Part shown: one piece after another, positions 10,228 to 20,735 of the stretch | Position numbering within the stretch: position 1 is the first letter of the stretch | Layout of the letters: each line of letters opens with the position of its first letter | DNA from: Gnetum montanum | Lineage: Eukaryota > Streptophyta > Gnetopsida > Gnetales > Gnetaceae | Length of the DNA: 64,000 bases | Reading direction: 5' to 3' | Assembly (NCBI GenBank): GCA_015680685.1 | Contig: MNCI01010828.1 | Span: 503,841 to 567,840, forward strand | The notes under the pieces: model-generated | What the model was told of the DNA's origin: nothing | The model's input: the letters and a program-made list of their open reading frames with translations, nothing else | Database searches by the model: none | Translations under genes and position numbers: made by a program

Positions 10228-12960
10228 CTATAAATAAATGAAAGGGCTTCCAAGATCAGCTAGTTTCTTGGGAAGGTTTCCAACATGGATCCAATTAGAT
10301 GTAGTGTGAGTAAGCATCACTATATGGATCCTAGGAATATTTTCATTTGAAGGGGGCTTGAAGGTATTTGATATAGAGAAAGATGGAGGAACAGGGTTGT
10401 CAACTATAGGTGTAACTAAGGGCTGAGGTGGATTGTCGGGTTGAAAGAAAGGTCTTTTCTTTGATTGAGTATCCACCCACTCAGTTGATGAACTAATTAT
10501 AGATTAACAACCCTAGTAGCATTGCGTTGTTGTGGTTGAGCTTGTAGTTCATCCTGCATAGATGGAGCAGGTGGTAGCTATGTGGTTGGAGGAGGAACAT
10601 GTGCAGGAATAGAAGGGAAAGGTTGCATCCCTTCTTTCATGTAGAGAATGAGTTCGATAATAATCAAAAGGGTGGTAGTAAGATTGGAAAGTAGAAATGT
10701 GATTAGAAGAGTCATGTGGAGATAGGAATTATTGAACGTAGTACCCATATGGATCAGGTTTTCTATAAGAATATTGTTTCCTTGGTGGTGCCAACACCCA
10801 TGATTGTGGTTGCTGCCACTATTGATATTACTCATATGATTGCGGTGGAGTTCCACTAGGATAATATTGTTGTTGCTGGTGGAACTACCTAACATTACCT
10901 TGAGGATAAGAAATTTTTTTGGATGTTTTCCTTTGTGTTTTTCATGGATTCAAAGCATAGACCCCAAACTCCAATAAATATGACATTATGGGGTAACATC
11001 CCTTAGGATGTACATACTGGTAGATGTCACATCCATCATCAACATTTGAATCACTTTTTGCAACGTTTTTTATTATAGCAATCTTGCCCTTACCTTTTTA
11101 ATAGGCACGTTCAACTTCCTTGTACCTCTTGCCCTCACAATTAATACCTTGTTCTTTGGACTCTTCAGCAATTTTTAGGACAACTTGAAATCTGCTATCC
11201 ATAGAGTTCCATAACTGATCAATCTTGGCCATAATTTTAGATTAAAATTTTTAGAGTGGTAAGGTTTTTCTATTCATCATCTCATCAAGTGTGGATTGTT
11301 CCTCACTATGACATAATTGAACCTCCCTCTTGTGAATGGAAGGATCATAGTTATATTCTTTTGCATTTTCTCTTTTTCTTAACTCACCCTCCTCTTTAGC
11401 TACCTACTCAATTAGTTTTTGTATCTAATGGCCAGTCAATTTTGATAGTCACCCTTGGGCATAGACACTAAGGGGTTCCCCATTTCTGATTGAAACTCAT
11501 CTACAATGTGGCTATGTTGATCCAGTTGAGAATAACCATGGCCAGAACATTTGTGCATTAAGGAATAGTATCAGTTGATGGTGACATCCAAGGGTTCATG
11601 TATTCCTTGTTTCCATCCTTGGATTTACCTTCTCAAGTTGGACACTTTGGAGTATGCTTGATATTATCATTAAATCATTCAAGCATGGTACTCCATCATC
11701 TGATAGATTCTAGCTCTAAGGATTGGTATTAGTCCTCTACTTCCTTGATTAATATCCTTGGGAACAACTTAAGTTTTTGCTACTCATTCTCTATGTTTTG
11801 CAAGGTACATGCATCTTGAAAAGCTTCGAGATGGTTCTATGGATCAGATTTATATCCCCCTTCGCACTGAGGAATATTGTTCATGTGTAGCTTTTTAATT
11901 CGACTATCCTTCACATGCCTTGTTAGAATTCATATTTCTTTTGCAATATTAAGCATACTTCAGTTAGTAAGCAAAGGCTCATTGAGGCCATGATCATGGT
12001 GCCTACAATGCCCTCTACTACCCCTTCATTCATGGTGATGTGCCTCTCTTAAATGTCCATGTCCTTGATCCTGCCTTTCCCAATGGTCCCTTTAATCATT
12101 TTGGTCCCATCAGTTGTTTTGGTCACCTCCATCATGGTCTCACCTCTTGCGTTCATGATTAGAGCCAAAAGAAGAAGAAGATGATGACAAAGCTAAAGAG
12201 AAATAAGGACTAGCATCATCATGATGCCTGCTACTACCTCTTTGGCAATTGCGACCATAATCACAATCTTGTTTCTTGCCCACATCCCTACCTTGACTTG
12301 CCTCTTTGGATTCTTCTTTGTCATTGGATCCATTCTTACCAAAACTAGGATTGTGAATTATGGACTGCAAGTTCTGGTTTTGACCTCCTTCAGCAAAGTC
12401 AAAGAGAGGAATCTCATTGAATAAAAAACCCCCAAAAAAGTGTTCTCCACCATCTTTTTGGTATAGTAGAAATGGAGAATCATTAAATCCTTTTCCCTTC
12501 ACAAATTCATGATGTTGTTGGAGCTATCGATCTCGTAGATGTTATGCCTCAATGGGATGATAATCTGTAGTGTCAATATCTTGCACAACATACTCAACAT
12601 GATGTTCTTGAAGACCTCATTGTATAAGAATTTATTGGAGCATTATAGGAATAGATCAGTCGAGTGACAACACAATGTTGCCCTCCATGTCATGCCACCG
12701 CAATTGTTCATCCTAATGTAGGATGAAGGTGAAATTGGGTACATACTCATCAAGATGAGCATATACCACTTGGTATTGTTGAGGCACCAGTGGATGTACT
12801 TTGTCAAGCTTGGGTGGAGAAGTATTCCTGTGAGAAGAAGACATTTTCAGTTAGATGATAAAAAATTCATTGTGCCTTTAAATTTTGTTATAGTAATCAT
12901 AAAATATGATGTGACTCTAAGGTTCATTCTAATGATTTTGAATAATTTCCACTAAATCCT
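10228..12960 (-). pseudogene. gag region of the nested Athila-like element
   Basis: Stop-broken coding region between PBS and protease. The longest open piece (12502-12140) is a charged, Ser-rich polypeptide with an F-L-F-N-E-I-P-L-F-D-F segment followed by a tail rich in Asn, Lys, Arg and Ser. Around 10900-10570 one frame is rich in Pro, Gln and Tyr, as is common at the C-terminal side of gag. I do not see a clear CCHC zinc knuckle. Assignment rests mainly on position between the PBS and the protease. Confidence 0.6.
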
Positions 12961-12985
12961 AGATAGTGCGTGAAACAACCAGAAA

Positions 12986-13005
12986 GTCCCTAGCAATGAT
13001 GCCAA
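12986..13005 (-). other. Primer-binding site, CpG-depleted
   Basis: Directly inside the 5' LTR the minus strand reads TTGGCATCATTGCTAGGGAC. The standard Athila-group site is TTGGCGCCGTTGCCGGGGAC, complementary to a tRNA 3' end. Every difference is a transition at a CG or CNG context (GCGCCG to GCATCA, CCGG to CTAG). Confidence 0.8.
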
Positions 13006-13832
13006 TGATGAGTAGCAAGGTACCCCTACATCCAACCATATGAATCACTAAGGCCTTCACACATGATCTGATTGAATTCTATGGACCTATAGCTCTCTAG
13101 TGCACTAGTTCTTCTAGGAAGTGAAATACTTGTGAAGCTTAAGGGTATGGTTTAAGTGTAATTAAGGTATACAATTTTTCTCTTTTTTATGTTTTATAGC
13201 TTTAATTACCTACAACAAGAATGAAAGATCGAGTAATTTAAGATCTAATTCATTTACTACCTAGCTATCCTAACACAAGTACCCTTCTACTTTCCTAGAA
13301 ACATTTTAAATACATATAGTGCTGTTGGGCTACTAAATGTTAAGTGTTGTTGGGTTACCAAGCACTATATGTATGCTCAAAGTGGTCATGCTTATGTTTA
13401 ATAATAATTAGAAATTAATTGCTTAATTTAAATATATTAAAATAAAGTGCATAAAAGTAAAGTGCATTAAAGGAAACATTAATTTATTCTAAGTGCTATA
13501 AGGATTGTCAAAAGAGTTCATTTTTTATTCCCATCACACTGTTGTGCTTAGGTACATCACTATTCAAATAAAGATCTATACACACTTAAACTCTTGCTAC
13601 AGGCACTTGGAAAATATTCTAACTCTAGAGAAAAAAAATTGCAAGAGCTTCACTACTTTGACTAAAACAATGTATGGAAATCATGAGCCCAAGCATTATA
13701 TTTAAAGGCCAGTGTATGTTCCACAACATCAGATATCCAACATCGCATCTTGGCTCCGACATCAGATACTTGACATCGAAGCTTCGACATTGGATATCTA
13801 ATGTTGGAGCATGTAAAAAATGTGATTCACCA
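13006..13832 (-). repeat. 5' LTR of the nested Athila-like element
   Basis: 827 bp, plus-strand left end TGATGAGTAGC, right end TCACCA (ancestral TCATCA). Collinear with 3818-4662. It lacks a short stretch present in the partner near 3945-3970. The U3 near 13725-13805 again holds GATATC/GATGTC-like units, and the minus-strand TATA has decayed to TTTAAATATA near 13697. Confidence 0.9.
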
Positions 13833-15170
13833 AATTCTTTGACATTTTCCATTCTTTTAACATTTTTTATTCTTACACTTTTTCATGATTTTTACTATCT
13901 TTTTCATTTCTTTCATACTTTGTTTTCAAACCCTTTGTAAAAAAATTTTGACTACTAATAAGACACATTACAAATAAAGGCATGATGTAGTCCAATTAGG
14001 TGAAGATTTCTCTATGTTGTTAATTCATAAGGGATTAATTATTTGAATAGTAAGCCCACACCATCCATCCATCTACTCCATTAATAAGAGATTCTTACCA
14101 TGGCCATATTGATATTCTTTTCCATCATATAACTAAAAATAAACTTGTGATCATTATGCCTAGACTGAAAAATGAAGAACCAAGTGGGAATGAAAAGGGT
14201 GTGACATCAAGGGGATTTGTGGGTTCTTTTGGATTACTATTATGAGTTCTATTATGTTTCTAAGGTTGTATTATATCCTTGTAGATTTAACAAAAAATGG
14301 AAGTAAGAGTAAAATAAGTGTTACCTTGAAAGGTTGACATAGATAAAAATAATAGAACATAGAATAAATTTTTGGAGGTTCCACTGGAAAGACATGTTAC
14401 GCATGCCTGAAGGTAGGTGAATTCATAGAAATTTAGAAATAAAACATAGTACCCTAATTAAACTTCCTCCTTGGACAATATGCCAAGTGATGATACTCTT
14501 TGCAACATTGATAGTCTTATAGTTGTAATTCCAAGAGATGAAATGATGCGATGTCATTGGAATGTGGTCTAGACTTGGTTTAAATCTTGGAAAAAAAGGC
14601 TAGTGATTACTTTAACACTAATAGCACACAAGAATTAATTATGCCTATGGTAAGATATCTCATGTCCTGATTTCTACCATCCCTTGTAAGTCCATTTCAT
14701 CTCAATGTAAGAATAGTCATAACTTGTGATTTTGTGGAACATAGTGTTATTTTTCCAATTTGATGGTACTAACATGTGTGTTTTGCTAAATAGGTATGTG
14801 TTACATTCAACTCCTTAAGTTCCTAAGCACACTTTTAGGCATGGTTATACAAGGAAATTAAGGGCTAGAGCTTACTTTGGGGAGGATTCACTTGTATAAC
14901 TATTGTATCTTATACCTACCAAGTAATTCCACATCATCTTAAACCTTCTAGCATTAACAAACATCAATAAGCACTTCCCATATCATTTAAACTATCCATT
15001 CTCACAACATGGATTCATTACCTTTCTTATCTATTGTATGAAATTTCATAGCCCGAGATATCTTGTTTATGAACTTCCAATGACAAAATTTTAAAAAATA
15101 AGCATATATTTATCATCCAAACCCTCTAAGTAACCTTTAAACCTTCTAAACATTCTAAAGAAGCATTTTT
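13833..15170 (+). other. T-rich spacer and 3'UTR-like segment of the outer plus-strand element
   Basis: 13833-13935 continues the T-rich spacer cut by the nested element. No protein motif was found in 13936-15170. About 14845-14905 matches the reverse complement of 5345-5410 (shared ACTTTGGG-AGGAT-CACTTG core), which is 3'UTR in the nested element. So this stretch looks like an Athila-family 3'UTR placed upstream of another ORF. Confidence 0.5.
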
Positions 15171-15179
15171 TATACTTGG

Positions 15180-15285
15180 ACCCTTATGAAAAATGAAATT
15201 TTTTTGGCTCTTATATTGGGTCCGCATCGATATTGGATCCCCGATGTCAAGTCCCCAATATCAAGTCACACAAAAAGTATAAATA
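15180..15285 (+). promoter_or_regulatory. Internal LTR-like U3 module with TATA box ahead of the extra ORF
   Basis: Contains ATATTGG-type repeats (CGATATTGGATCCCCGATGTC, CCAATATCAAGTC) similar to the U3 of the real LTR at 18811 (ATATTAGG, TTTGATATTAGAGCC). It is followed by AGTATAAATATG with TATAAATA at 15278-15285. It lies about 560 bp upstream of the extra ORF. The other copy of this element has an equivalent module at 61045-61149. Whether it drives transcription is inference. Confidence 0.5.
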
Positions 15286-15839
15286 TGTGGGGACTTAGCC
15301 AAATATCTCCATCATTTTTCATTTTAGGTAAGGAAGATTTTTCAAATTTTCTTCTTTGATTTGAGCTCTAACCTCCTATCTTTCCCAAGCCATATCTTCC
15401 ACATTACCACTTTGATTTTTGTGATTTTCAAACCTATTTGATCTTGGAGTGCTCATCTTAGTCATGGGGAGGGGGGTGCTAGTGAGGAGAATCTAAGCTA
15501 ATTTTTCAAAATTTTCCAACACCTAGAAGGTATTTTAAGGAAATAATGAAGTGAAAGTTGAAATTTTTAAGAAACAATCAATCGTATTAATTCCAAAACA
15601 CTCAAGTAATATTCTTAAGGAACCATAGCTATCATTATGAGCCATACATAAGGACAAAATGAACAATTGTGAAGGGTTACAAGGAAATTAACACTTATGA
15701 AGTAATGTTTTGCAAAGATTTTCTAACTTTGCAATCCTAATGACCAAGAACTTGATCTAACTAAAAGTATAAGAAAGGAGGGAAGTCATAAAAATTAGAG
15801 AATACATTCTAATGATCCCAAATTCCTTAATGATTGTAG

Positions 15840-18607
15840 ATGGCCCCAAAGAGAGGAGCACAAGGAAGACCCTCATAGGATGGAAGTAAATGACCAAGAG
15901 GCCAACATAGAGGCTGAACTAGAGGATAAGAACTAGAGCACAAGGAGTAGGAATCCCACTCATTCAGTATCCATCAAGAAACTCTTGCTACCAGGTAGTT
16001 GGCCCAAGGAAAGGTAGAAGAATGACAAGTACAAAGACAACACCTCAGGTTATTACAAGATTGCCTCGAAGTTATTTAGGAGAGATCCATCTTGACCACA
16101 GTCATTATGAAAGGAACTTTGGCCCATTCATAGAATTTATTCTTGAAGTGGTAAGGATGCAACTTCAAGCAATACCGCTATGGCTTACACTTTTACACAA
16201 TGGTGAATGGTACATTGGGGAAACCTATAAATTTTGGCATAACAAAGAAGAGGGTACCATAATCAACATTGGGGGAGTTGCATTTTCATTCTCAATCAAG
16301 AAAATAGCTAAAGTGCTTAACATACCCAATGAAAGGGCAAGGGTAGCACATCTATCCACCTGATTAAATCCTAAAACTAGAAAACCCTAGCTAAAATGAG
16401 CATATGGAAAAAAAGATAACGGCTATAATGAACTAACTCTAGAGTAAAGAATCTACTTCAAAATTGACACCTATCATTGGTTTTTGAAAAAAGAACTCAA
16501 TAGACTATACATTTATGTGGCTAGAAGAAGTGTTATCCTAATGGAAAAATAGAATGCCAATCTTGTACAACTTTATTTTATGGAAATTTAGAGGTAATTT
16601 GAAGAAAGAAAGGTAGGAAACCCAACATTTCCATTTCCTTGCCTTATCAAAAATCTATGTAAGCTAGCTGGAATCCTAGAATATACCAATGACATTCCCA
16701 GGAGAGCCCAAAATACTTCATATGCTAAATTACTCAAACCAGCACCACCCAGAAAAGATCACAGTGAAGAGAAATAAGAATAAGAATAAGAGCAAGAGTA
16801 ACAATAGGAGCAAAAATAATAGTAGCAATAGTAACAACAAGAGCAAAAATAGCAACAACAAGAACAACAACAATAGCAAGTTCCACTATCACTGCCACAA
16901 GATTATAGACCATCGATGAATCATCTACAATATATTGTAGAAACTATTAGCTAGGGAACAAGGGAGGAGGCCAACCTTTACAAAGTTATAGATAGTGCAA
17001 TCCATCCCACAATTTTAGCAGATCCACCAAGTGGATAAATCTCACTGCAATTAAGAGGGGAGGCCCAATGATCATAGTAGACCTCTAGGAACACTACATC
17101 ATTTCAAGTGATTCTTGAGACTAGAGAGGGAGCCATAGTAGTGGTAATGCAACACCAAGATGTAGCAAGAGCAACAGAGGTTATTATCAATCTCATCAAA
17201 TAATATTTCAAGATACCTATTGTGCAATCAGTAGATCTAACTAGAGCCAGAGATGCTTAAACATTATCCAAAACTTCAATGACTCTTGTTGATCGTGAAG
17301 ATTTGCTCGATAGACTACAGTAGACTAGGCAAGTCATGATAACACTTTTTGACATCCCTAGTGATGTCACTGTAGTACAATTTGAGCTTATTGCTACTAA
17401 AGAAAAACTAGCTTGCAAAGACCAGGGCAAAGCATGTACAAGTAGAAATTCATAGACTCCAAGAAGATCTCGTAGCCCTAAGAGCATAATACAAAGATCC
17501 TACATAGCTCATCACACCTAACCAAATGGAGAAGTTCAAGATAGAGCCAATAAATCACCTAATTAATTAAAATAAACAAATGGCAATAGAGAAGGAGAAA
17601 GCAGAGTGGAATGCCTCCATAGCAGAAGCACAAACATATGCACATGCTAAGGTAGTTATTTTAGTACGAGAGGAAAATAAAAAACTTGTTGTTGATAATA
17701 TAAGGTTGACTACTATGGAAGAGTAAAAAAACATCCTAGAAGAAAGCATTTCCTAGTTAAGAAAACAACTAGTGAGAGTCAACCAAGACATGAGTCACCT
17801 CACATAAGAAAATAGAACCCTCTCAATGGACGAGGTATGTGCCATTTGCCAAAAATTAGCTATTAAAATAAGCATGTGTTAAAATGAGGTAAAGAAACAT
17901 GAAAAGCTGAAGGAACAATTTTGTGATTAGGTGGCTATGTATAAGTAGATCAATGAAAAAGAGATCCATATGGCAAAGGCTATTATAAGCTCTATTTTAG
18001 CATAGAATCCTGACTAGAAACCCATCATGGAAAATTATGCCCTTGTCCACTAAGTAGAAGTTTAAAAAAAGACTTGCAAATCAAGGACTTAAAAGAGTAC
18101 ATGAGGTTAGCTAGTCTTCATTATGCTAACTTGGCCATGTTAACAATAGGTAGGCCTAGGAATGAGCTAGAATAGTAAGTAGCAGCTACATATTCTCTGT
18201 ATGAAAAATATTTTTTAGATCAGAAAGATGCTTTACAAAATCTCTAAGTGGTAAACTTTGACCTGGAAGTAGTGAAGGCTCACTACCAAGGATAGAAAGA
18301 TGTAGCAGCAAACTTGGCCAAAAGATTAACTGACTACCATGGCCTACGTGATAAGGCCAGAGCATTCAAAGAGAAGAGGAGGCAATTTGTAGCCTATTAT
18401 GCTAAGGTAAATAAGATGTTTCCATAGCTACCATAACCATGGGATGTACCTACTCCATCACACATTGCACAACAAGCATGGACATTGCATGACCCAAGAA
18501 TGGAAGAGGAGAAACTTTAGGTGCTCCTAAACCAGTACAAATTTCAAAAGCTTGATGACAAGGTGAAGCAACTGATGGAGGAGCCACCGCCACCAGGAAC
18601 TACATAA
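15840..18607 (+). pseudogene. Extra ORF of Athila-like element: globular N-terminal domain plus long coiled coil
   Basis: No named function recognised. The best open piece (16022-16363) contains F-G-P-F-I-E-F-I-L, a run of aromatic residues (W-Y-I-G-E-T-Y-K-F-W), then G-G-V-A-F-S-F-S-I-K-K-I-A-K-V-L-N-I-P. The last motif resembles the G-V-x-x-x-x-x-x-x-I-x-x-x-L-x-L-P signature of plant transposon-borne proteins. A second block near 16440-16690 reads N-P-T-F-P-F-P-C-L-I-K-N-L-C. Downstream (17427-18607) is a long Lys/Glu/Gln-rich coiled coil ending in a Pro-rich tail. All 18 in-frame stops I counted in 17427-18053 and 18182-18607 are TAA or TAG, none TGA. A collinear copy lies on the minus strand at 60575-59184 plus 41257-39870. 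It sits just before the polypurine tract, where some plant Ty3/gypsy elements carry additional ORFs. No signal peptide or membrane segment was seen. Confidence 0.7.
16762..16885 (+). repeat. Trinucleotide-rich tract (AAC/AGC/AAT) in the extra ORF
   Basis: Imperfect triplet repeat. In the frame of the extra ORF it reads as Gln/Glu codons mixed with TAA/TAG, so it was probably a poly-Gln linker between the globular domain and the coiled coil. The Ser/Asn/Lys-rich reading at 16689-16919 is a different frame. Confidence 0.6.
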
Positions 18608-18800
18608 GGCTACATCAAGCTTCACCAGAGTTTTGTTTTTTGTTAAAGTTGTCATGTCATATCTTATGTCAATTTTGTAAACATCACTTCAGCATTCAAG
18701 AATCATGTATATAATAGTCAATGTCATGTAAATCTACCTCCCAATTCTATAAGAAACTCCATCCTCATTTTTTTAACTTAAGGATGAGTTTTCAATCAGT

Positions 18801-18810
18801 CGTGGGGATA
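18801..18810 (+). other. Polypurine tract of the outer Athila-like element
   Basis: CGTGGGGATA immediately before TGATAA. It corresponds to CATGGGGGTA before TGATGA in the nested copy. Confidence 0.75.
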
Positions 18811-19719
18811 TGATAAATTGAGCTTTTGACTGTGTATAATATTAGGCATTTGATATTAGAGCCATGATATCAGATCCCCAATATTAGTGCACAAGCTATA
18901 ATGTCAAATATATGATATTGTGCATAGATGCAAGCCTATAAATATGACACTTAGGCACATGGTCCAAACCACAATTTCATTTCACCAGAACTCTTTTAGT
19001 TTGTTTTCATGAACTTAGACTTAGCAATTAGAAGTGTGAATGCCTATAGTGTAATGTGAACTAGTGAACAAAATCTTTATTTGAGCATTTTGTACTTGGG
19101 CACAAGTGTGATTAGCAATAAAGATTGAGCTATTTTGCACTATTGTAGCATTCTCCTAGCTTTACTATTTATACTTAGAATAATTTTCTTAGCTTTTACT
19201 TAGCATAATGTTTACTATTTCTTAGTTAATGATTTACTTTCCCATGAACTTTACATTTATTGTTGTTAAGTAAAATGAGTACGATTGATCTCGAACACTT
19301 AAGTATGATTACTTGGTAACCCAGTAGTGCTATCCTTGGTTCACCTGGTAGTGAAGTACTTGGTAATCCTAGTAGTAGGTGCATGAAGACCAAGGTGTGA
19401 ATGGAAGGTCAAGACTAGATACTCATTGTTTAGGATAAACTAGATTCATTTACTATTTCACTTAGACTTAGAACTATTTTTCATACTTTATCATTGTAGT
19501 TAGGTGTAACATGGCCAACACAAAATCAATTATCATACACCTCACTGAGAGCTAAACCATATGCATAGAATATACTAGCTACATGTGGGAAGACAACGAT
19601 CACAAACTTTAATCAATTACTAGCATAATCACATTGCCTTGTCCATGAAATTCGACTGGGCTATGCATAAACACTCATACCTTGTATGGTTGGGTATTGG
19701 ATTCCACCACCGCTCATCA
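18811..19719 (+). repeat. 3' LTR of the outer plus-strand Athila-like element
   Basis: 909 bp from TGATAAATTGAGC to GCTCATCA. The last 450 bp match, in reverse complement, the start of the LTR at 3818-4260: shared TTGGTAACCCAG, the CATACACCTCA-AAACCATA segment and TTGTATGG-TTGG near the end. TATAAATA is at 18937-18944. The U3 contains GATATTAGAGCC and GATATCAGATCC repeats. It proves that the plus-strand coding remains to the left belong to one element interrupted at 3818/13832. Confidence 0.82.
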
Positions 19720-19829
19720 AACATGAATGATTATAGGGAAAGGAAATTCAAAGATATTTGTCCATGGGACCTAAGCTCTACATGTGATGATTCAAAGCAG
19801 TGCACCATTCCACCTTTGTCTTACCTTCA

Positions 19830-20735
19830 TTAGGTCAAATTCATGAGGTATTTTGCATCTTATTTGAGAGCATTGAGGAAAATAGAATTAAAAGGGTTGA
19901 TATGGTTGACAACATTCCCATATTTAGTGAGAAGTTATATGATGATCGCTAGCTTCATGTTCAAACATTTTTCATTGCTTATGAGTTGTAAGGGTTGAAC
20001 AGTAAGTGGTAGAAAATTTAGGAAAGTAGGAGAATGAAACAAGACTTTCGTAGACTTGGCCAATGTTATTAACAAGGTTTAGGATGTGCTAAATCAAAAT
20101 ATAACATTAGGTTTCAATGATTTGGAAAAAAATTCATTGAAGTGGTTGGCAAAGTTAGAACAAGGAATAAGATGCGTTATAATGATCAAATTCCTTATCC
20201 TTGTAGTTCATTTTTTCAGCCATAACTTCAAAAAGGGATGGACCCTAATCCTTTGAGTGATCCCTCTACATTGCAACACTCTTCCTCTTGCCATGTTTTA
20301 TCCTACCATGAAACTCAATATGTCATGAACCACATACCTCTTACAATACCCCACCAATATTGATCATATTCATCTCAACTATCTCAGTGGCCGCAAGTCC
20401 AGCAATGTTCATCATGGCCTTATATACCATTAAAGGAGGTAACTTTAAATTAGCCATAGTGGGAACATGATCAATTCATTAATGCAAGGTACCACCCTCA
20501 TTTTCCATCATTTTACACTATTGAATAGTACCAAAGTCATTATGTTTTTCGCCTAACAAAAAAATTCATTACCTCACAAATGAACGTATTTATGTAAGAA
20601 AAGGAAGAATAATTATCACCTTCATCATCATCTTCAAAGAAATGGAACCAAGAAGGGTATGCTTCTAAATAAGAACTTCAACAAGAAGCTTGTCAAGTAT
20701 CAACCTTGAACTCAATTGTGGGGGAAGAATCCTTC
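19830..20735 (+). pseudogene. Decayed gag-like ORF with polypurine end (possible non-autonomous element)
   Basis: Plus-strand translation near 19870-20030 gives R-I-K-R-V-D-M-V-D, then F-S-E-K-L-Y-D-D-R-stop-L-H-V-Q-T-F-F. This resembles the gag F-x-G-x-x-Y-x-x-W segment, with a TAG where Trp is expected. From 20240 it is a Gln/His/Tyr/Pro-rich polypeptide (for example Q-W-P-Q-V-Q-Q-C) interrupted mostly by TAG/TAA. It ends at about 20715 next to TTGTGGGGGAAGAA, which looks like a polypurine tract. I cannot identify LTRs for it. A gag-only derivative is the most likely explanation; confidence is limited. Confidence 0.4.

Larger units (their letters stand above)
3818..13832 (-). mobile_element. 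Nested, near-complete Ty3/gypsy Athila-like retrotransposon
   Basis: About 10.0 kb bounded by similar LTRs in direct orientation (3818-4662 and 13006-13832). On the minus strand the order is LTR, PBS (13005-12986), gag (about 12960-10230), protease, RT, RNase H, integrase (to about 6945), a 2.2-kb 3'UTR, polypurine tract (4672-4663), LTR. The flanks AATTA/AATTC form a 5-bp target-site duplication with one mismatch. RT has the F-I-D-D box and a tether with V-x-V-H-x-D-H, typical of Athila-type elements. All coding regions are broken by stops, so it is old and inactive. It sits inside a plus-strand relative whose protease is at 3023-3660 and 3' LTR at 18811-19719. Confidence 0.92.

Noticed and set aside
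16689-16919. Ser/Asn/Lys-rich ORF
   Set aside because: Out-of-frame reading of the degraded Gln-rich linker of the extra ORF.
15840-18607. Extra ORF as a retroviral-type envelope gene
   Set aside because: It lies where Athila env-like ORFs occur, but I see no signal peptide, furin-like site or transmembrane segment; it is a globular domain plus coiled coil.
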